NCBI GenBank assembly: GCA_963921425.1
Contig: OY992837.1
Location: forward strand, 17,581,896 to 17,645,895
Reading direction: 5' to 3'
Source: Dryas octopetala
Lineage: Eukaryota; Streptophyta; Magnoliopsida; Rosales; Rosaceae
Length of the DNA: 64,000 nucleotides
The notes under the pieces were generated by a model. That model was not told the DNA's origin and made no database searches. It saw nothing but the letters and a program-made list of their open reading frames with translations. Both the position numbers and the translations under genes were made by a program. Below are positions 19,690 to 31,750 of this stretch, one piece after another; positions within the stretch are counted from its first letter, which is position 1, and each line of letters opens with the position of its first letter.

Positions 19690-22394
19690 AGGACTCTAGA
19701 AGAATTAGAACCCAAGGAAGGAAAGAAGGTGTAGTCACTACCTTTGAAGGAAGAACTTGGTAAGAAGTCTCAAAACCAATTCTTTTAAGTTCTTGAGTAT
19801 TAGTTACTAGTTTAGAATGATGGTAAGTTGGTTATGTTTAGTTGCATTCCAAGAAAATCCAAAGAATACCATGTTTCAATTCTTATTTGGCTAGATTCAA
19901 GTCTCTGACCTTGCTGCCATATTTTCGAGTTATGTGTTAATTGAACTTAATTCACAACGAATTTAGTTAAACTTTTTTGAGGTATAAAATTAGACTTTCA
20001 TATCTTTCTAAAAAGCTAAGATCACTTGAATCTGACCTATTATGGATTTATAATGATTTTTGTAAGTTGCATCTATAAGCTGCCAGTTTTTTGCATAATT
20101 TCATTGAAAAAGCTTTAGGTTTTCATGTATGAATTTTGATACACTTAGAATTTGGTTCTGAAATTTCTACAGTGGTTTATATACATGATTTCAGACATTT
20201 TCCAATTGATTTCACTCAATTTGGTTCAGTATACACAAAAATGAGATTTTTACCATACCAACAGTGTTTACGCAGAAAATTCAATTTCTGGTGTGAACTT
20301 TGGCTCTTCGGAAACCCCATTTTCACAACTCCAAATGCCTTACAAATTTTTATGCATATGTATTAAGATGTTAACTAGCTTTTTGGAAAATATCTTATAT
20401 AAATTAGTTTTTTAGAATTTTATAAAAATCACAGAACATGCACTGCTCTTTTGGACTTTTAAACTTCCTGTTTTGGTGCAAAAGTTGATTTTTCAATTTC
20501 AAAACTTTGTGGCTTGTAAAACCAGTTTTGGCAAGTTACAATAAGGATGCCCTAGAGGCAGAAGGGAATCTATCTCGTTTTAAAACAAGATTTGGGTTGT
20601 CAAACCCCTCACTATTTAACTAAAAACTAGTCTGCAACATATTTATTTTTCTTGTATGATTATTATTGTGTTTTCAAACCTCAAATGTGTTCTAGTAGTT
20701 GATTTGGAACTTGTGTAAAGTCAGTAAATGGTTAGTTATGAGTTTGAAATCTCGGATGCAACCTTACATAGCCTTAAAACCCTAGGAAACCCTAAGATGC
20801 ATGAGGTCTTGTATAAGGTTTATGATTTCTTTGTGCTTCGAAATAGGGGATCAGTTGTGTGGACCACTACAAGGGCAGAAACTACTACTAAAGGTAGGGG
20901 ATCGGGTCGGCATGTTACAGGGAGTGGCGGTGGTGGGAGATTTTTTTTTTTTTTTTTTTTTTACTTTTTAAAATTCATTATTTTTATTTTTTAATATTTT
21001 TTTAAGAGAAATTACTTTTTGGTCCTTATGAATTAGTCACGTGATCAATTTTAACAGAATTTTTTTACGGAAGTGACAAAATATCCTTGATTAAAACACT
21101 TGAAAAATAATAGTCCTTCATTGAAGCAAAGTGAAAATGGAATCCTCAACTAAAAATAGGGGTATAGTTATAGTCCTTTTGCTAAAATTTTCCCTTAATA
21201 TAATGCCATGTTTAATCCGAGATGTTATGATGTTATAATATGTATATATATGACATAATGTATGACTTCTATTGTAAATCAAATTGGTATATGCTGAGTC
21301 TTTATTTTAGAAATAAAGAGAATACCTAGATGCCATCTTTGTGCCTACTACTTTGAGCCACTTTGGGAAAGACTTGTGTTTATGTTAAAATCTATGTTAT
21401 TATTTGAACATATTTTGAAATGAATGCAATGGTTTTGGACTAGTTGAGTGTGTGATAAGCTACCTTGGTGATACTCACCCCTACACAGTGTTTAAGATTT
21501 CAAGGAGACAACTAGGAAGGAACAATGGTCATGTTCATAGAGCTATCAGATTCAGAGGGCTTCAGGTGTGGAGGACTAGATAATTCACCTAGGAAGAGCA
21601 TTCCTACTCCACCAACAATTGACTACTCAAGCAAAGAAGAGGAAGATCCCTTTATGGATGAATGTGTAACCATTTCTCTATTCTTACTACTTTGAGTTGA
21701 GAAATCTGAGGAATTAGAATTATTAAGGATAGAATGGCTCATTACTTCTTGTTTTGTTTTAAAACCCTTGTTATTTATTTTAAAGGTTTTGATGTATGAC
21801 TCCTTTATGTTTTATTGATGAGTGTTCATTTTGCATCATTTTATAATACTATCTCCCTAACCTAAAGTGCAAGAACTCGACATTTTGTGTCTTGTTAATT
21901 TTTTTTTGTGTTTTGTAGGTCAAATGAAGTAATGATGAAAAAATAAGCCTAATTGGGCAATTTTGAGCTAAAAATGGAAAAATGAATCTTGAGAGAATCT
22001 TCTAGAAGAATCTAGAATTTGGAAGGAATCTTTAAAGAATCTTGGACATAATCTTTTGGATAATTTTTTTTATCAAGGTTGACTTTTGGTCAAACTCAAT
22101 GGTCAACCATGTCACATCATCATATGGCATGGACCACACATGCTTCAAAAGGTTGCTTATCAGCCAAAGAAATGGGTTGATAATGGGTCGATTGTTGGGT
22201 AAAACCAACTCATTCCCACCCCTACAATTAGATACTTCTTTTATGTTTGGTTTTCAATGTTTGTAATTTGTGTTGTCTATTTTAGTCAATGGATGACTAA
22301 CTTCAAATTAAAAAATATAGTAAATTAACTATATATAATTGTAAAACTATCCATTAATTCATTTATAACTAGCCTTAAATAAAATTAAACAAGA
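19690..22394. other. repeat-derived, non-coding; possible LTR remnants
   Basis: No gene seen. GGTCGGCATGTTACA at ~20907-20921 resembles an LTR end. A T-run (20941-20962) opens a stretch to ~21195 that shares phrases with ~5850-5965. TGATGAGTGTTCATTTTGC at ~21818 resembles the start of a Gypsy-type LTR. None of these can be delimited with target duplications. Confidence 0.35.
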
Positions 22395-22907
22395 ACAAAA
22401 CTGAGATATGGAGATACGTGTAAGTTCATACAAGAATCGCACACACAATTATCGAAATACAAACACATGAACATCAAGTCAGTTTATTAATCAAGTCAGA
22501 AACAAATACCTAATGAAGCCATCACAACTAATCAATTAAGTGAAAATAGAACAAGGTCTTCTACTCTCTCCAATTACCTTAGTGTTGTGTCTTTCAATGG
22601 GGCTAGACTTATATGGCATAAAATTGTGAGAGCATGGACCTTGCTTATATAGGTGTTTATAGTAAAGCCCTAACCCATTAAGGAGTCCATGCCATACAAA
22701 GATTACACCACTTAAAAGACAAGCAACCCGTATTCATATCAGACTAATTTAGAAAGATTTGATTATTAGGTCTCTTCATGCCATAATACTTATAATCACA
22801 ATAAGATTATAGCCCACAGGAATATCCATTATATATTCTCTATTACTTAACCAATAAAGGCATCACATATAATTACTGTTAATCCTTAGTAATATATATA
22901 TGATATG
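22395..22907 (-). mobile_element. probable Copia LTR fragment interrupted by the Gypsy LTR
   Basis: Read on the minus strand this contains a TATATAAGC core promoter (22644-22651) followed by leader-like sequence. Its outer ~150 bases (22755-22905) match 32500-32655 at about 90%. The similarity stops at 22907, exactly where the Gypsy LTR starts, so the LTR was split by that insertion. Link to the Copia coding remnant at 26404-26550 is inference. Confidence 0.5.
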
Positions 22908-25164
22908 TGTAACGACCCGACCCAAATTTTCACTAGAAATTTAAATTTTTATTTAACTATGTTTTTAAGAGGTTTATAAAAGATGTTGGATTGTATTTTA
23001 AAGATTTTGAGTTTTATTTGGAAAATAAAAAGGGTTTTGATTGAAAGTTTTGATTTATCTATTTTTGTTTTAATTTAAGCTTGACCCAAAGTTGACTTTT
23101 AAAATAAATGAGTTTTCGATTTTGACTTTGGTTCTGTTGGATAGGTTTCGAACCCACGAGTTCATAGACACGTAGCACGCATCATTTCGAGTTACGGTTT
23201 GAAAGATACGGACATGTGAAGTGAGGGGCAATTTTGTAAATTTATAAAAGTGGGTTTTAAATACCCAAAATCAGAAAAATTTTCTGATTTTTCTCTCTCT
23301 CTCTCTAGAATTTTCTAGTGACTTCTCCCTCTCCCCTTTATATCTCTCCCTCGCCACTCCCGCACGCCTCGCGCACCAACCCCAGCCACCCCCACTCACC
23401 TCGCCGTCGACCACCACTGGCCGACCCGACCTCTGGCTCCGGCGAGCTTCCCCCCCCAGGCGCCGACCACCTCCCGGCCTTCTCTCACCCCGAGTTCTCT
23501 CTCTCCTCCTTTTCTCTGTGCGCGACCAGCTCAGCCCAGCCCAACCTAATTCCGGCCACCTTCCCGACGACCCAAGCTCACCGGTCGACTCCTCACGCCG
23601 GCACAGAAATCACCCAGCAGCGAGCCTTGGTCACCTCAGCCTCGCGCGCACAGAGATCAGCCAGAAACCCCAGCTGCTGCCTCACCATTGACTCGTCGAA
23701 TTCCGGCCACTTTTGGCACCAATCACTTCATCTCTAGGCGAGACGATCGGGGTTCGCGACAATTCGGCGGAAGATCGACATTAGATTTTCTCATTGTGAG
23801 TGGACTAACTTTTAATTTTTCTGAATTGTTTTATAAGTTGATGACTAAATTCTATTTCTTGGCTATATTGAGTTTGAATTTTAAGCTAAAAGATTTTGAG
23901 TTAGAATTTGGTTTGTAAAAATCTTATTTCCTAAGTTTAAATTGATATATATGGTTTTTGTATTCAAAGTTTCATGAATTTATGAATTTAGATATTGTGA
24001 GTTGAACGAATGCATACTCAAAGTCTCAAGGATTTATGAATTTGGTTTGGTTTAAAGAAAGTTTAAAAGGATACGAAAGGATTGAGTTTTATTTTTATAT
24101 ATTTACGATGGGGTTATGGAAAAAAAATGGTTTTCAAACCACCCACTTCAGTGCCCTTCCAGATTTTCAGATCAGATAGGTCTTTGGGACCCATTGCTGC
24201 ACAGACATAGGCTTTGGGCCGTGTGTCGTGATGCTTGACCCTTTGGGGGTGGCTCTGCGTGCACGTACGACAAAATTTCCGGCTCTGCGTGCGTATGACA
24301 GATTCTCGGCTCTGCGCATGTAAGACAGAATTTATGGCTCTGCATGCGTATGACAGACTCTCGGCTCTGCGCATGTATGACAGATTCTCCGGGTAACTGA
24401 CTGGTGTGTGTTTTCAGTTGTTAAGTATTTTAAGTGATGAGATTATGGCAGCAAAGGTTTTTAAGTAAGACAGTTTCAGTTGAACAGTTTTATTGATTTT
24501 CAGTATATTAAGAATGTTTGAGAAGAAAGTTTTCAGTTCAAGTTATTTATTTATAGATTGACAGTATCAATTTCAGTTTGAGAACTTAGATTTTCAAAGT
24601 TTGATTTTCAGCTTCAAATTTTATTTTATTGGGAAATGGTTTTAAAAACTGGGGGATTTCAAAGGACATCGTAAGGTTTTAGAGTTAAACGTGTGTAAAA
24701 GGGTTTTTCTGAAAAGATATTTAATCTTTGAATTTCATTTCCATATAATTGTCCACTCACTGAGCCTATCTCACCGTTTTCTTGTTTTGTCTTAAATTGT
24801 CCCCCAGGTAGTAGCTTTGGTGGAGATCGAGGCATAGCATCCATTTTCCATTCTCGGATCTTGTAGGCATCACTTCCATTTTGTGGAAGTTCCTTTTCTT
24901 AAATTATAAAAATTCCTTGTAATAGAATAGCAGCTCTGATAACCACTCTACAATTTTAAGTTGGATTTCTGTGAAATTGTTGGGTCTGAGACCCTATTTG
25001 GTTGTGGTTGATGATTTAGAAATGCTTTTTAACAGGTTTGAAATTTCTGGGTTAGTCCATTTTCAGGGGAGGTTCTGCCGAATTTTCGGCAGGATTTTCC
25101 TTGATTTTGGATTCCCGCAGGACCTCTCCGGGTTTCAGGGTGGAATCCGGGGGCGGTCCTGTCA
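22908..25164 (+). mobile_element. Gypsy-type 5' LTR
   Basis: It begins TGTAACGACCCGACCC and ends TCCTGTCA, followed after three bases by TGGTATCAGAGC, the initiator-Met tRNA primer-binding site used by plant LTR retrotransposons; this fixes the plus orientation and the LTR end. The 2.26 kb LTR shares a block (GCTTGACCCAAA.GTTGACTTTTAAA, tagACACG.AGCACGC) with the solo LTR at 35076-36970, so they belong to related families. It carries its own 5-copy minisatellite. The ORF at 23318-23737 is a by-product of GC-rich leader sequence. Confidence 0.8.
24251..24390 (+). repeat. minisatellite inside the Gypsy LTR, five 27-30-bp units
   Basis: Units beginning GGCTCTGCG(T/C) start at 24251, 24281, 24308, 24336 and 24363, each followed by a TGACAGATTCTC-like half. 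Units alternate between GCGTGCGTATGAC and GCGCATGTA(T/A)GAC forms, suggesting a two-unit higher-order repeat. Confidence 0.8.
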
Positions 25165-25167
25165 ACT

Positions 25168-25179
25168 TGGTATCAGAGC
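25168..25179 (+). promoter_or_regulatory. retrotransposon primer-binding site (tRNA-iMet)
   Basis: TGGTATCAGAGC, complementary to the 3' end of initiator methionine tRNA, sits three to four bases after the LTR terminus. Confidence 0.9.
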
Positions 25180-26214
25180 ATTAAGTTTTAAATTTCTGTA
25201 GACTCGGCACCTTGTGTGCATCCTTCGAGGTATGGAAAGGTTTTCCTCAGCTTGTGTGGACATGCCTCCTCAACCTGGCCGACCTCAAGGTAGATTGTGG
25301 TAAGTTTATGGGGGTAGATTTAATACGATTAACGTGAGTGTTACGTTTGCGATATGCTTGTATTACAATTTGGGTCGTACTCGTGAGTATTTCTTTTTTT
25401 ATAATTAGTAACTGCATAGTTGAAAGTGCATTGTTAAATGTTTCAGTACTTCGTTTGAAGCCCATTCGAGGAAATCAAGTTGGAATTTTATGGAATTTAA
25501 CGTTATTAGAATTGTAGATTTCCCTAGAGATTAAGAATCAAAGATGTGACACAGTGAAGCTTAGTTAAACTTTGATGGTTTACAATAAAGATGGCGAAGG
25601 ATAGATGCTTGTGTATTAGAATAAAGATATCATAATAACGATCAAGGGATAAATGAATTGTTTTTATTTTGAAAGTCTAGTGAGGACAATGAAGGAATTT
25701 GAGTATAGAGAGACGTGACTTAAAGGGATGATAGGAGAAATTAGAAGGTGGAAGGCATATGGGAAGCAAGAGATCCAAGTATTGGTTTAAGTAAGGGTTG
25801 ATATTAGAAGAGGAGGGACATCACAAGTGATGACATAGGAAGTGATGTTTTTAGTTAAAAGAGTAAGCTTGAGATTGTTGTAATTCCACTAATCTAGCTT
25901 TCTTAACTTGGGGCATGTGAGTACTCGATGGATTGACGATAACTTATGGATGGTAATGAGGAGCTAGACCATTTTGGAGACATAAGTATCTTGTGATGGA
26001 AGTCTGGGTAGTTGGAGTCGAGATAGACCTGAATACATCACACATTGCTAAGGAAATGATAGGAGCTTGAGGGTGACCCCTTAGCTCACAATCATAATTT
26101 ATTTCTCATTTTCATGGATACGTAAGAAATGGTGTGGAAGACGTAGTAACTAACGATACTTGAAGTCGCGATTATATTTTACGTTGGATACATTTAGAGA
26201 TCAAAAGGTTAATT
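25180..26214 (+). mobile_element. decayed internal region of the Gypsy element
   Basis: Follows the primer-binding site. An ATG at ~25261 opens MPPQPGRPQGR, a possible gag start, but stops follow. From ~25500 the sequence is AT/GA-rich and carries no recognisable protease, RT or integrase, and no second LTR is found before the Copia remnant starts near 26215. The element is therefore a large 3' deletion derivative. Confidence 0.5.
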
Positions 26215-26403
26215 AAAGTGGCGCAGCGGAAGCGTTGTGGTGCCCAGTCCAGCCACAACGATGCATTGTATAATCCTTAAGTATGAGCTCAAAACATAAT
26301 AAGGCAAACACAAAATTCTCAATAAGGTAAAACTACTCCCACTATTCTAAGACATCAAGATTCTCAGCTAATCCTATGCTTTTAGCATGCTTATTAAAAA
26401 AAA

Positions 26404-26550
26404 AAACTGAAACATGAAGAGCTTTAGTGAGAGGATCTGCAACTTTGTACTCTGTGTCAACGTATTGCACACTTATCTGCCCATGTTGAACCTTTTCTCA
26501 AACATACAAATACCGGAGTTCCCAATGTGAACTTAGTTTTATGGTTCTTT
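26404..26550 (-). pseudogene. Copia RNase H C-terminal remnant
   Basis: Minus-strand translation gives VQHGQISVQYVDTEYKVADP followed by LTKALHV, the conserved end of Ty1/Copia polyproteins (family: ..VADPLTKAL). A stop lies just upstream (YLYV* EKV), and no further polyprotein is readable before the MULE border at 26804. Confidence 0.65.
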
Positions 26551-27200
26551 TATAAAACCCCTTAATGCTCCTTCAAGAAGTCTTTATGCTTAATCAAAAT
26601 AGGTAGTCTAATAGTCATGACAAAATCTTATGACAGAAATATAAATGATTTGAAAATATTTTTGAAACTCCCACACATTTGTGTTCAACTTTATGGTCTA
26701 TATCAAACCTTCTGTATGCTTAAAAAATGAAGCCCTTACATCTTTATTATAAAGACACATTATTTCTTATTATTTTTGATAACCGTATGTCATAAAAACA
26801 ATAGGTCGAATTGCACAAATGCCATCTAGACTTTGAGGCTTGTATGCAAATGCCGTCCAAATAAAAAAATTTCCTAATTTGCCATCCAATCTTTAAAAAT
26901 GTAGCAAATGTGCCACTCCCATTCAATTCCGTCCACAAGCCCGTTAAATATCATCACCTGACTCTCATGTGCAAGGGCTATTTTGTGATTTCATCTCAAA
27001 AGCTGACTCACCCCCTATGCCTCAGCCAACCCAGCCAATAATGGCGCCAAACCAAAGAACCCAAATGAGATTCCCTCCAAAAAAAACTCTAAAATTCATA
27101 TCTATTTAAGCAAATGAATTATGCATTCACCACAAAATAACATAACTTATTCAGAAAGTAGTTTACCCATTTCAGTAAGAAGCTTGCCCACTAGAAAGTG

Positions 27201-27589
27201 ATGGAGTCTTCATCCGCATCTGGGGGGATAGGGAGCGCTGGGAATCAAAGGAGGCCATTGTGTCACTGCGGAAATCTCGATTCAAGGAGGACTGCGAGGA
27301 CTGAAGAAAATTAGGGGAAGCTATTTTTCGGCTGCAAGAATTGGGATGTTTGTTCGTGTATCTTTCTACTGATGTGAAATTTGGGTATTTGAAATGATTT
27401 ACTCATTTTTTTGTTTTGATTTAATGGGAAGATGAAGAAATTTCAGATAGTGAGAGGGCCCTAATTGCTAGCTTGAGGCGAAAAGTGAAGACCAAAGATA
27501 ATGAAATTGCATCAAGAAAATGGAGGGAGAAGCTACTATGGTGTGCTTTGCTGGCTTCCTGGATGGTGATATGGGTTCAATGCATGTAG
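27201..27589 (+). pseudogene. GRF-type zinc-finger passenger gene inside the MULE
   Basis: ATG 27201 opens MESSSASGGIGSAGNQRRPL, then CHCGNLDSRRTARTEEN, a TAG at 27312, and in the same frame GKLFFGCKNWDVCS. This is the GRF zinc finger pattern (CxCG...TxxNPGRxFFxC...C) with the stop close to the usual NPGR turn. An intron probably runs from ~27356 (GT) to an AG at 27429-27430. The second exon, 27431-27589, reads DEEISDSERALIASLRRKVK, a coiled-coil-like stretch, then WCALLASWMVIWVQCM, a short hydrophobic C-terminal segment. GRF finger + coiled coil + C-terminal hydrophobic helix is the layout of the many plant At4g04775-like proteins of unknown role. It faces away from the transposase gene. The internal TAG makes this copy a pseudogene unless read differently. 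Confidence 0.7.
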
Positions 27590-28179
27590 TTCTTGGGGTT
27601 TTTTATTTTGTAGTTTGTGAGTTTCTTTCTAATTTTGTGATTCGTGGGGTCTTGATTTTGTGATTCCTGGGGCATATGGGCTTTATTAGTTTGTATGGGT
27701 TAAGGGTGATATGAATCCCCTGTTTTATCTCTATCAAGTGTATGAATGACAAAAAAATGTATGGATGTAGGCTACCTTTATAAGAGCTTTTAAAGCTTGA
27801 CAATGACAGACCACTTGGAAGTGTAAGCATGACCTTATTCCTACATCGTTGTTTTCTTATATTTCATTTATTTCAATTGTTATATCCTTAAGTATTAATA
27901 AATTGGGAATAAGTTGAAATTAAAGGAAACAAGCACTCTATTTATCAAGTGCCAATCAACCATCAGCAAGCAAATTAATTACATATACCAAATTACAGGG
28001 CAATGAGCATTGTTCTGCACTGGAGTAACAAGAAATTGAACCAAAATGACTCCAACCTGACTACCAAATCCTCACAAAATCATATCCATCCCAAAATCAT
28101 CTCAACCACAAAAACATCTCCATCACAAAATCATAACCATCAAAAAATCCTAGACCATGTCCATCACATCATCACATCA

Positions 28180-31056
28180 TCAATACTTCCAAACCTTCGT
28201 TTTTTTAGCAGGGAACTTGTACCTAATGTTCTTGCCAGCATTTGTTGCTGTAACAACCGGTGCACTTGAGACTAGATTAAATGGCTGGCTGCTTAAGGCT
28301 ACATGACCATCTTGGCTGCTTGAAGCTGGTGCAGTTGGTATATTTGAGGTAGACCTGCCACCAAGATCTGACACATTCACTTGACCCTGCAAAACATAGA
28401 CCAGAGAATATGTAAAGATTGAAAAAAAAAAAAAAAAAAAACATAAATTAATAGATTGAAAAAACCAGAAATTAAAAGATTGAAAAATAGTACCTGAGTG
28501 TTGTTTCTTGTCTTCCCTTTACCACAGGACCTTTTGTTGTGCCCTTCTTCACCACAATACTTGCATTTAATACGGATGGTTCCTAATCTTGGCAAGTGTG
28601 TTCAATTAGGTGCTGGAGGGGCTGGAGTCTGACCAGGCTCTTTATTTCTTGATTTTTGGGGCCTCCCTAGTTGTTTGTGGTACTTGGGAGGGATTAGTTC
28701 AGGTATATCAGGCTGCTTCTCCCACTCATCTTCATTAGAAATTGGAGCAATGAATGGACCATAAGCACCCTTCCATGCTGGTTTCTTATACCATTTGCTT
28801 ACATAATTCTCTGGGTCATCATTCTTTTTGGCAATGCATACAATAGCATGTCCACATGAGATTCCAGTGAGATCCCACCTTCTACAAGAGCATGTCATTT
28901 TTGTCAAATCAACTTTGAACTACCTCTGAGTGAAATGAACCACTTGATACAAATTTGGTCCCACTAAATAGGCTAAACACAAGCTGATGTCTTCTCTATT
29001 CTTTCAATATCTTCCTAATTCTTGGCCCAAGATCACCATTCCACTTATCCACAGCAGCCCTCTACTTTGCCATCCTTAACATCAAATATATTCTGAGTCT
29101 TTCTAGCATACCCAGAATAGGCTTATTCCTAACATCAAAAATTGCTGAATTAAAAAACTCACAAAGGTTGTTCAATAAAATATCACACTTTATGATCTTT
29201 GAAGTGTGATCTACTCCAGTGGCTTGGATTGGTCTTCATAAGCCAATTGTATGCATGATCATCAAACTTCTGCATCTTTCTCATCTCTGTGTTAAACCAG
29301 GGCATAGTAGTAGCCCTTGCAGCAAACCATAACAGCTGCTTAAGCTCCAATACTTGGTGAAGCACCTTGAAGTTGTTGTAGTGATGCCTTACACAATGCC
29401 TATATTCTGCACTAGGCAACATGGACTCAATAGCTAATCCTAAACCCTTTTGCTTGTCACTGATAATAACCCATCCATTCTCATTCCCCATGTTAAGATC
29501 TTGGATCAACCAATCTAAAAACCAACTCCAAGAGTCTCTATTCTCAACTTCAGCTATTGCAAATGCTATGGGATACATTCCATTGTTCCCATCTATTCCC
29601 ACAGCAGATAGAAGCTGCCCAGGATGAAGCTCTTTTACATGGCACCCATCTAGTCCCACCAATGCCCTACAACCAGCTAAAAACCCCTCTTTTAGAGCCC
29701 CAAAACACACATACAACCTTGCAAACCTTGCTTTATTTGGAGACACCAGATCTGTTTGCATCTTAATTGTACTACTAGGGTTACATTTTCTAAGCTCTTT
29801 ATAAAGCTTGAGATATTGAGCTTGATAACTGCCTATCAGCTTCAGATTGACAACCCTTTTAGCTCTGTATGCTGTAAACCTTGATATCTCTGCCATTTAG
29901 TCCTTCCTAACTTTTTGTTTCATTTCTCCCACATCCATCTTCGAATTCATTCTCATATCATCAACATATCTTTCAGCCAACTAAGTGCCACTTATGGTAG
30001 TCTTGTTTTCATCTCTATTTGCGTATGAGGCTGAATGTAAGTTTTAACAACCAAAGGGTTGTTCCTAAAACTTTTGTCAACAGCCAACATGTGCCACTTA
30101 TGGTAGTCTTGTTTTCATCTCTATTGCATGTATGAGGTTGAATGTAAGTCTTAACAACCAAAGGGTTGTTCCTAGAACTTTTGTCAAGAACTGATGCATA
30201 AATAACCCATGGACACCCTTTAGCCTTGCACACAGCCCTCACCTTAAACTAGTCATGGATGGTGAATTTGTAAAGCCTGCCCTTGTTTATGAAATCCTCT
30301 TTCACAGCTGCCTTGAAGTCAGCAGCTGAAGCATATTCTTGCCCTAATTCAAGTTGAACAGTCCTAAGATCTGCTTAAACTTTGGCAATTTCTTCTTCTT
30401 CCTCCTCCTAACAGATTGAAAATCATCATCATCTGAGGAGCTATCTAAGCTTCTAAGATCATCTGTGTCAGCATCACTTGATAATGGGTCATCTGGGGGA
30501 ATTTCTCTTTGGATGTCTTCCCTTGTTGCCACTTCAACATTATTATCATAAACCAAGTCATCTTCATTCAGCTCTACAACAGTTTCTTCAACAGTTTGCT
30601 CATAATCTGAATCCACAAAGTCACTCTCTGACTCTTCTTCTCTTACATCTACAACCACCAAGCCTTCTTCCAGTATGTGTTTCAGTCTGTGGGACTTGGT
30701 TTCCTTCAGAAGGAGGCTGACTCTTTATAGAAGCCCCTCACAATAGCAGTTGAAAAATATACCACAACAACCCTACTTGGGGGCAATGTGGTAATCATGC
30801 TCATGAACTCCTTATTACTACTTATTCTAACCAAGTTAGTCTCCTTCCCATTTTCAACCATTGAGCCTGATACTTTATAATAATAACTCACAGTTTCAGT
30901 ATACCCAAGTTTTGTTGCTACATCATCTAAGTCCAAGGGGGACATAAGATCTCCATTTAACCTATCATTCCAAGCCACCTTACCACCAGAATAAAACAAA
31001 TAATCATCCCCTAAGTCTAACAATTGACACTCATAATGCATTTCCAAAGTAAACAA
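28180..31056 (-). pseudogene. MURA/MULE transposase, frameshifted
   Basis: Read 5'-3' on the minus strand. An N-terminal module (30706-31056, PB1-like region of plant MULE proteins) is followed by an acidic linker ending RRRKKKK (30344-30661). The MuDR DNA-binding zinc module is AVCKAKGCPWVIYASV..HTC (30015-30242). The DDE transposase domain (29183-29896) has LVGLDGCHVKELHPGQLLSA and WVIISDKQKGLGLAIESMLP, giving the first two catalytic aspartates, then YRHCVRHHYNNFK. A SWIM zinc finger, CSCRRWDLTGISCGHAIVCI, sits at 28602-28907; a CCHC knuckle, CKYCGEEGHNKRSC, at 28377-28595; and a C-terminal tail at 28180-28392. Stops and frameshifts separate most pieces, including a 106-bp tandem duplication in the zinc-module region. 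A functional MULE transposase is normally 700-900 residues. Confidence 0.88.
29991..30190. repeat. 106-bp tandem duplication within the transposase gene
   Basis: A block beginning CTTATGGTAGTCTTG at 29991 recurs at 30097 with ~93% identity. The extra copy repeats the HTCNRDENKTTISGT coding segment and adds a stop. Confidence 0.8.
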
Positions 31057-31386
31057 ATCAGAAAATGGACCCTCTGCCCATAATCACAAATTATCCCTAA
31101 TTAGGCTATTGATAAAGTACTCATTTCATAAAATACAATACTAATTTCACAAAATAATACACACTCATCATACCAGATTATAAATACAGTACTAAGTACA
31201 AGAAATATAGTTCTAAGTACAAGAAATATCATCAAACTATTATAAATATTGATAAAGTACGAAAAAATATCACTTTTTTTTAACATAAATATCAAGAATT
31301 GCACATGGGCTGATACAAAAATTAAAGACTTTGTCTTAAAGCTGAGCAATACAGAAAGAATCTAATACTAAGTCCAAGCACTTTCT

Positions 31387-31750
31387 AGGACCACTGACAC
31401 ACACATCTAATAAAAATTCAAGAATAAGAGAAAGTGACTTTTATTGCCCATACAACCACATATCATTAGTCAAAACCCATTTTCACCTAAAATCCCTTCA
31501 ACACCCATATCATTGTCCACAACCAAACAACACCCACCCATATCATTGTGGAAAAAAAGGGAACACATAGGACCACTGACCCCCACATCTAAGAAAAATT
31601 CAAGACTAAGAAAGTGACTTTTATTGCCCACATGACCACATATCATTATTCAAAGCCCATTTTCACCCAAAATCTCTTCAACACCCATATCATTGTCCAT
31701 AACCAGACAACACCCAAAACCCATATCATTGTCGAAAAAAGGGAACATAC
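31387..31750. repeat. 182-bp tandem duplication beside the right MULE TIR
   Basis: AGGACCACTGAC at 31387 and again at 31569 starts two ~180-bp copies about 90% identical, containing ACCACATATCATTA and CAACACCCATATCATTG. Confidence 0.8.

Noticed and set aside
23318-23737. Ser/Pro-rich 139-codon plus ORF.
   Set aside because: It lies wholly inside the Gypsy LTR and reflects its GC-rich leader, not a gene.
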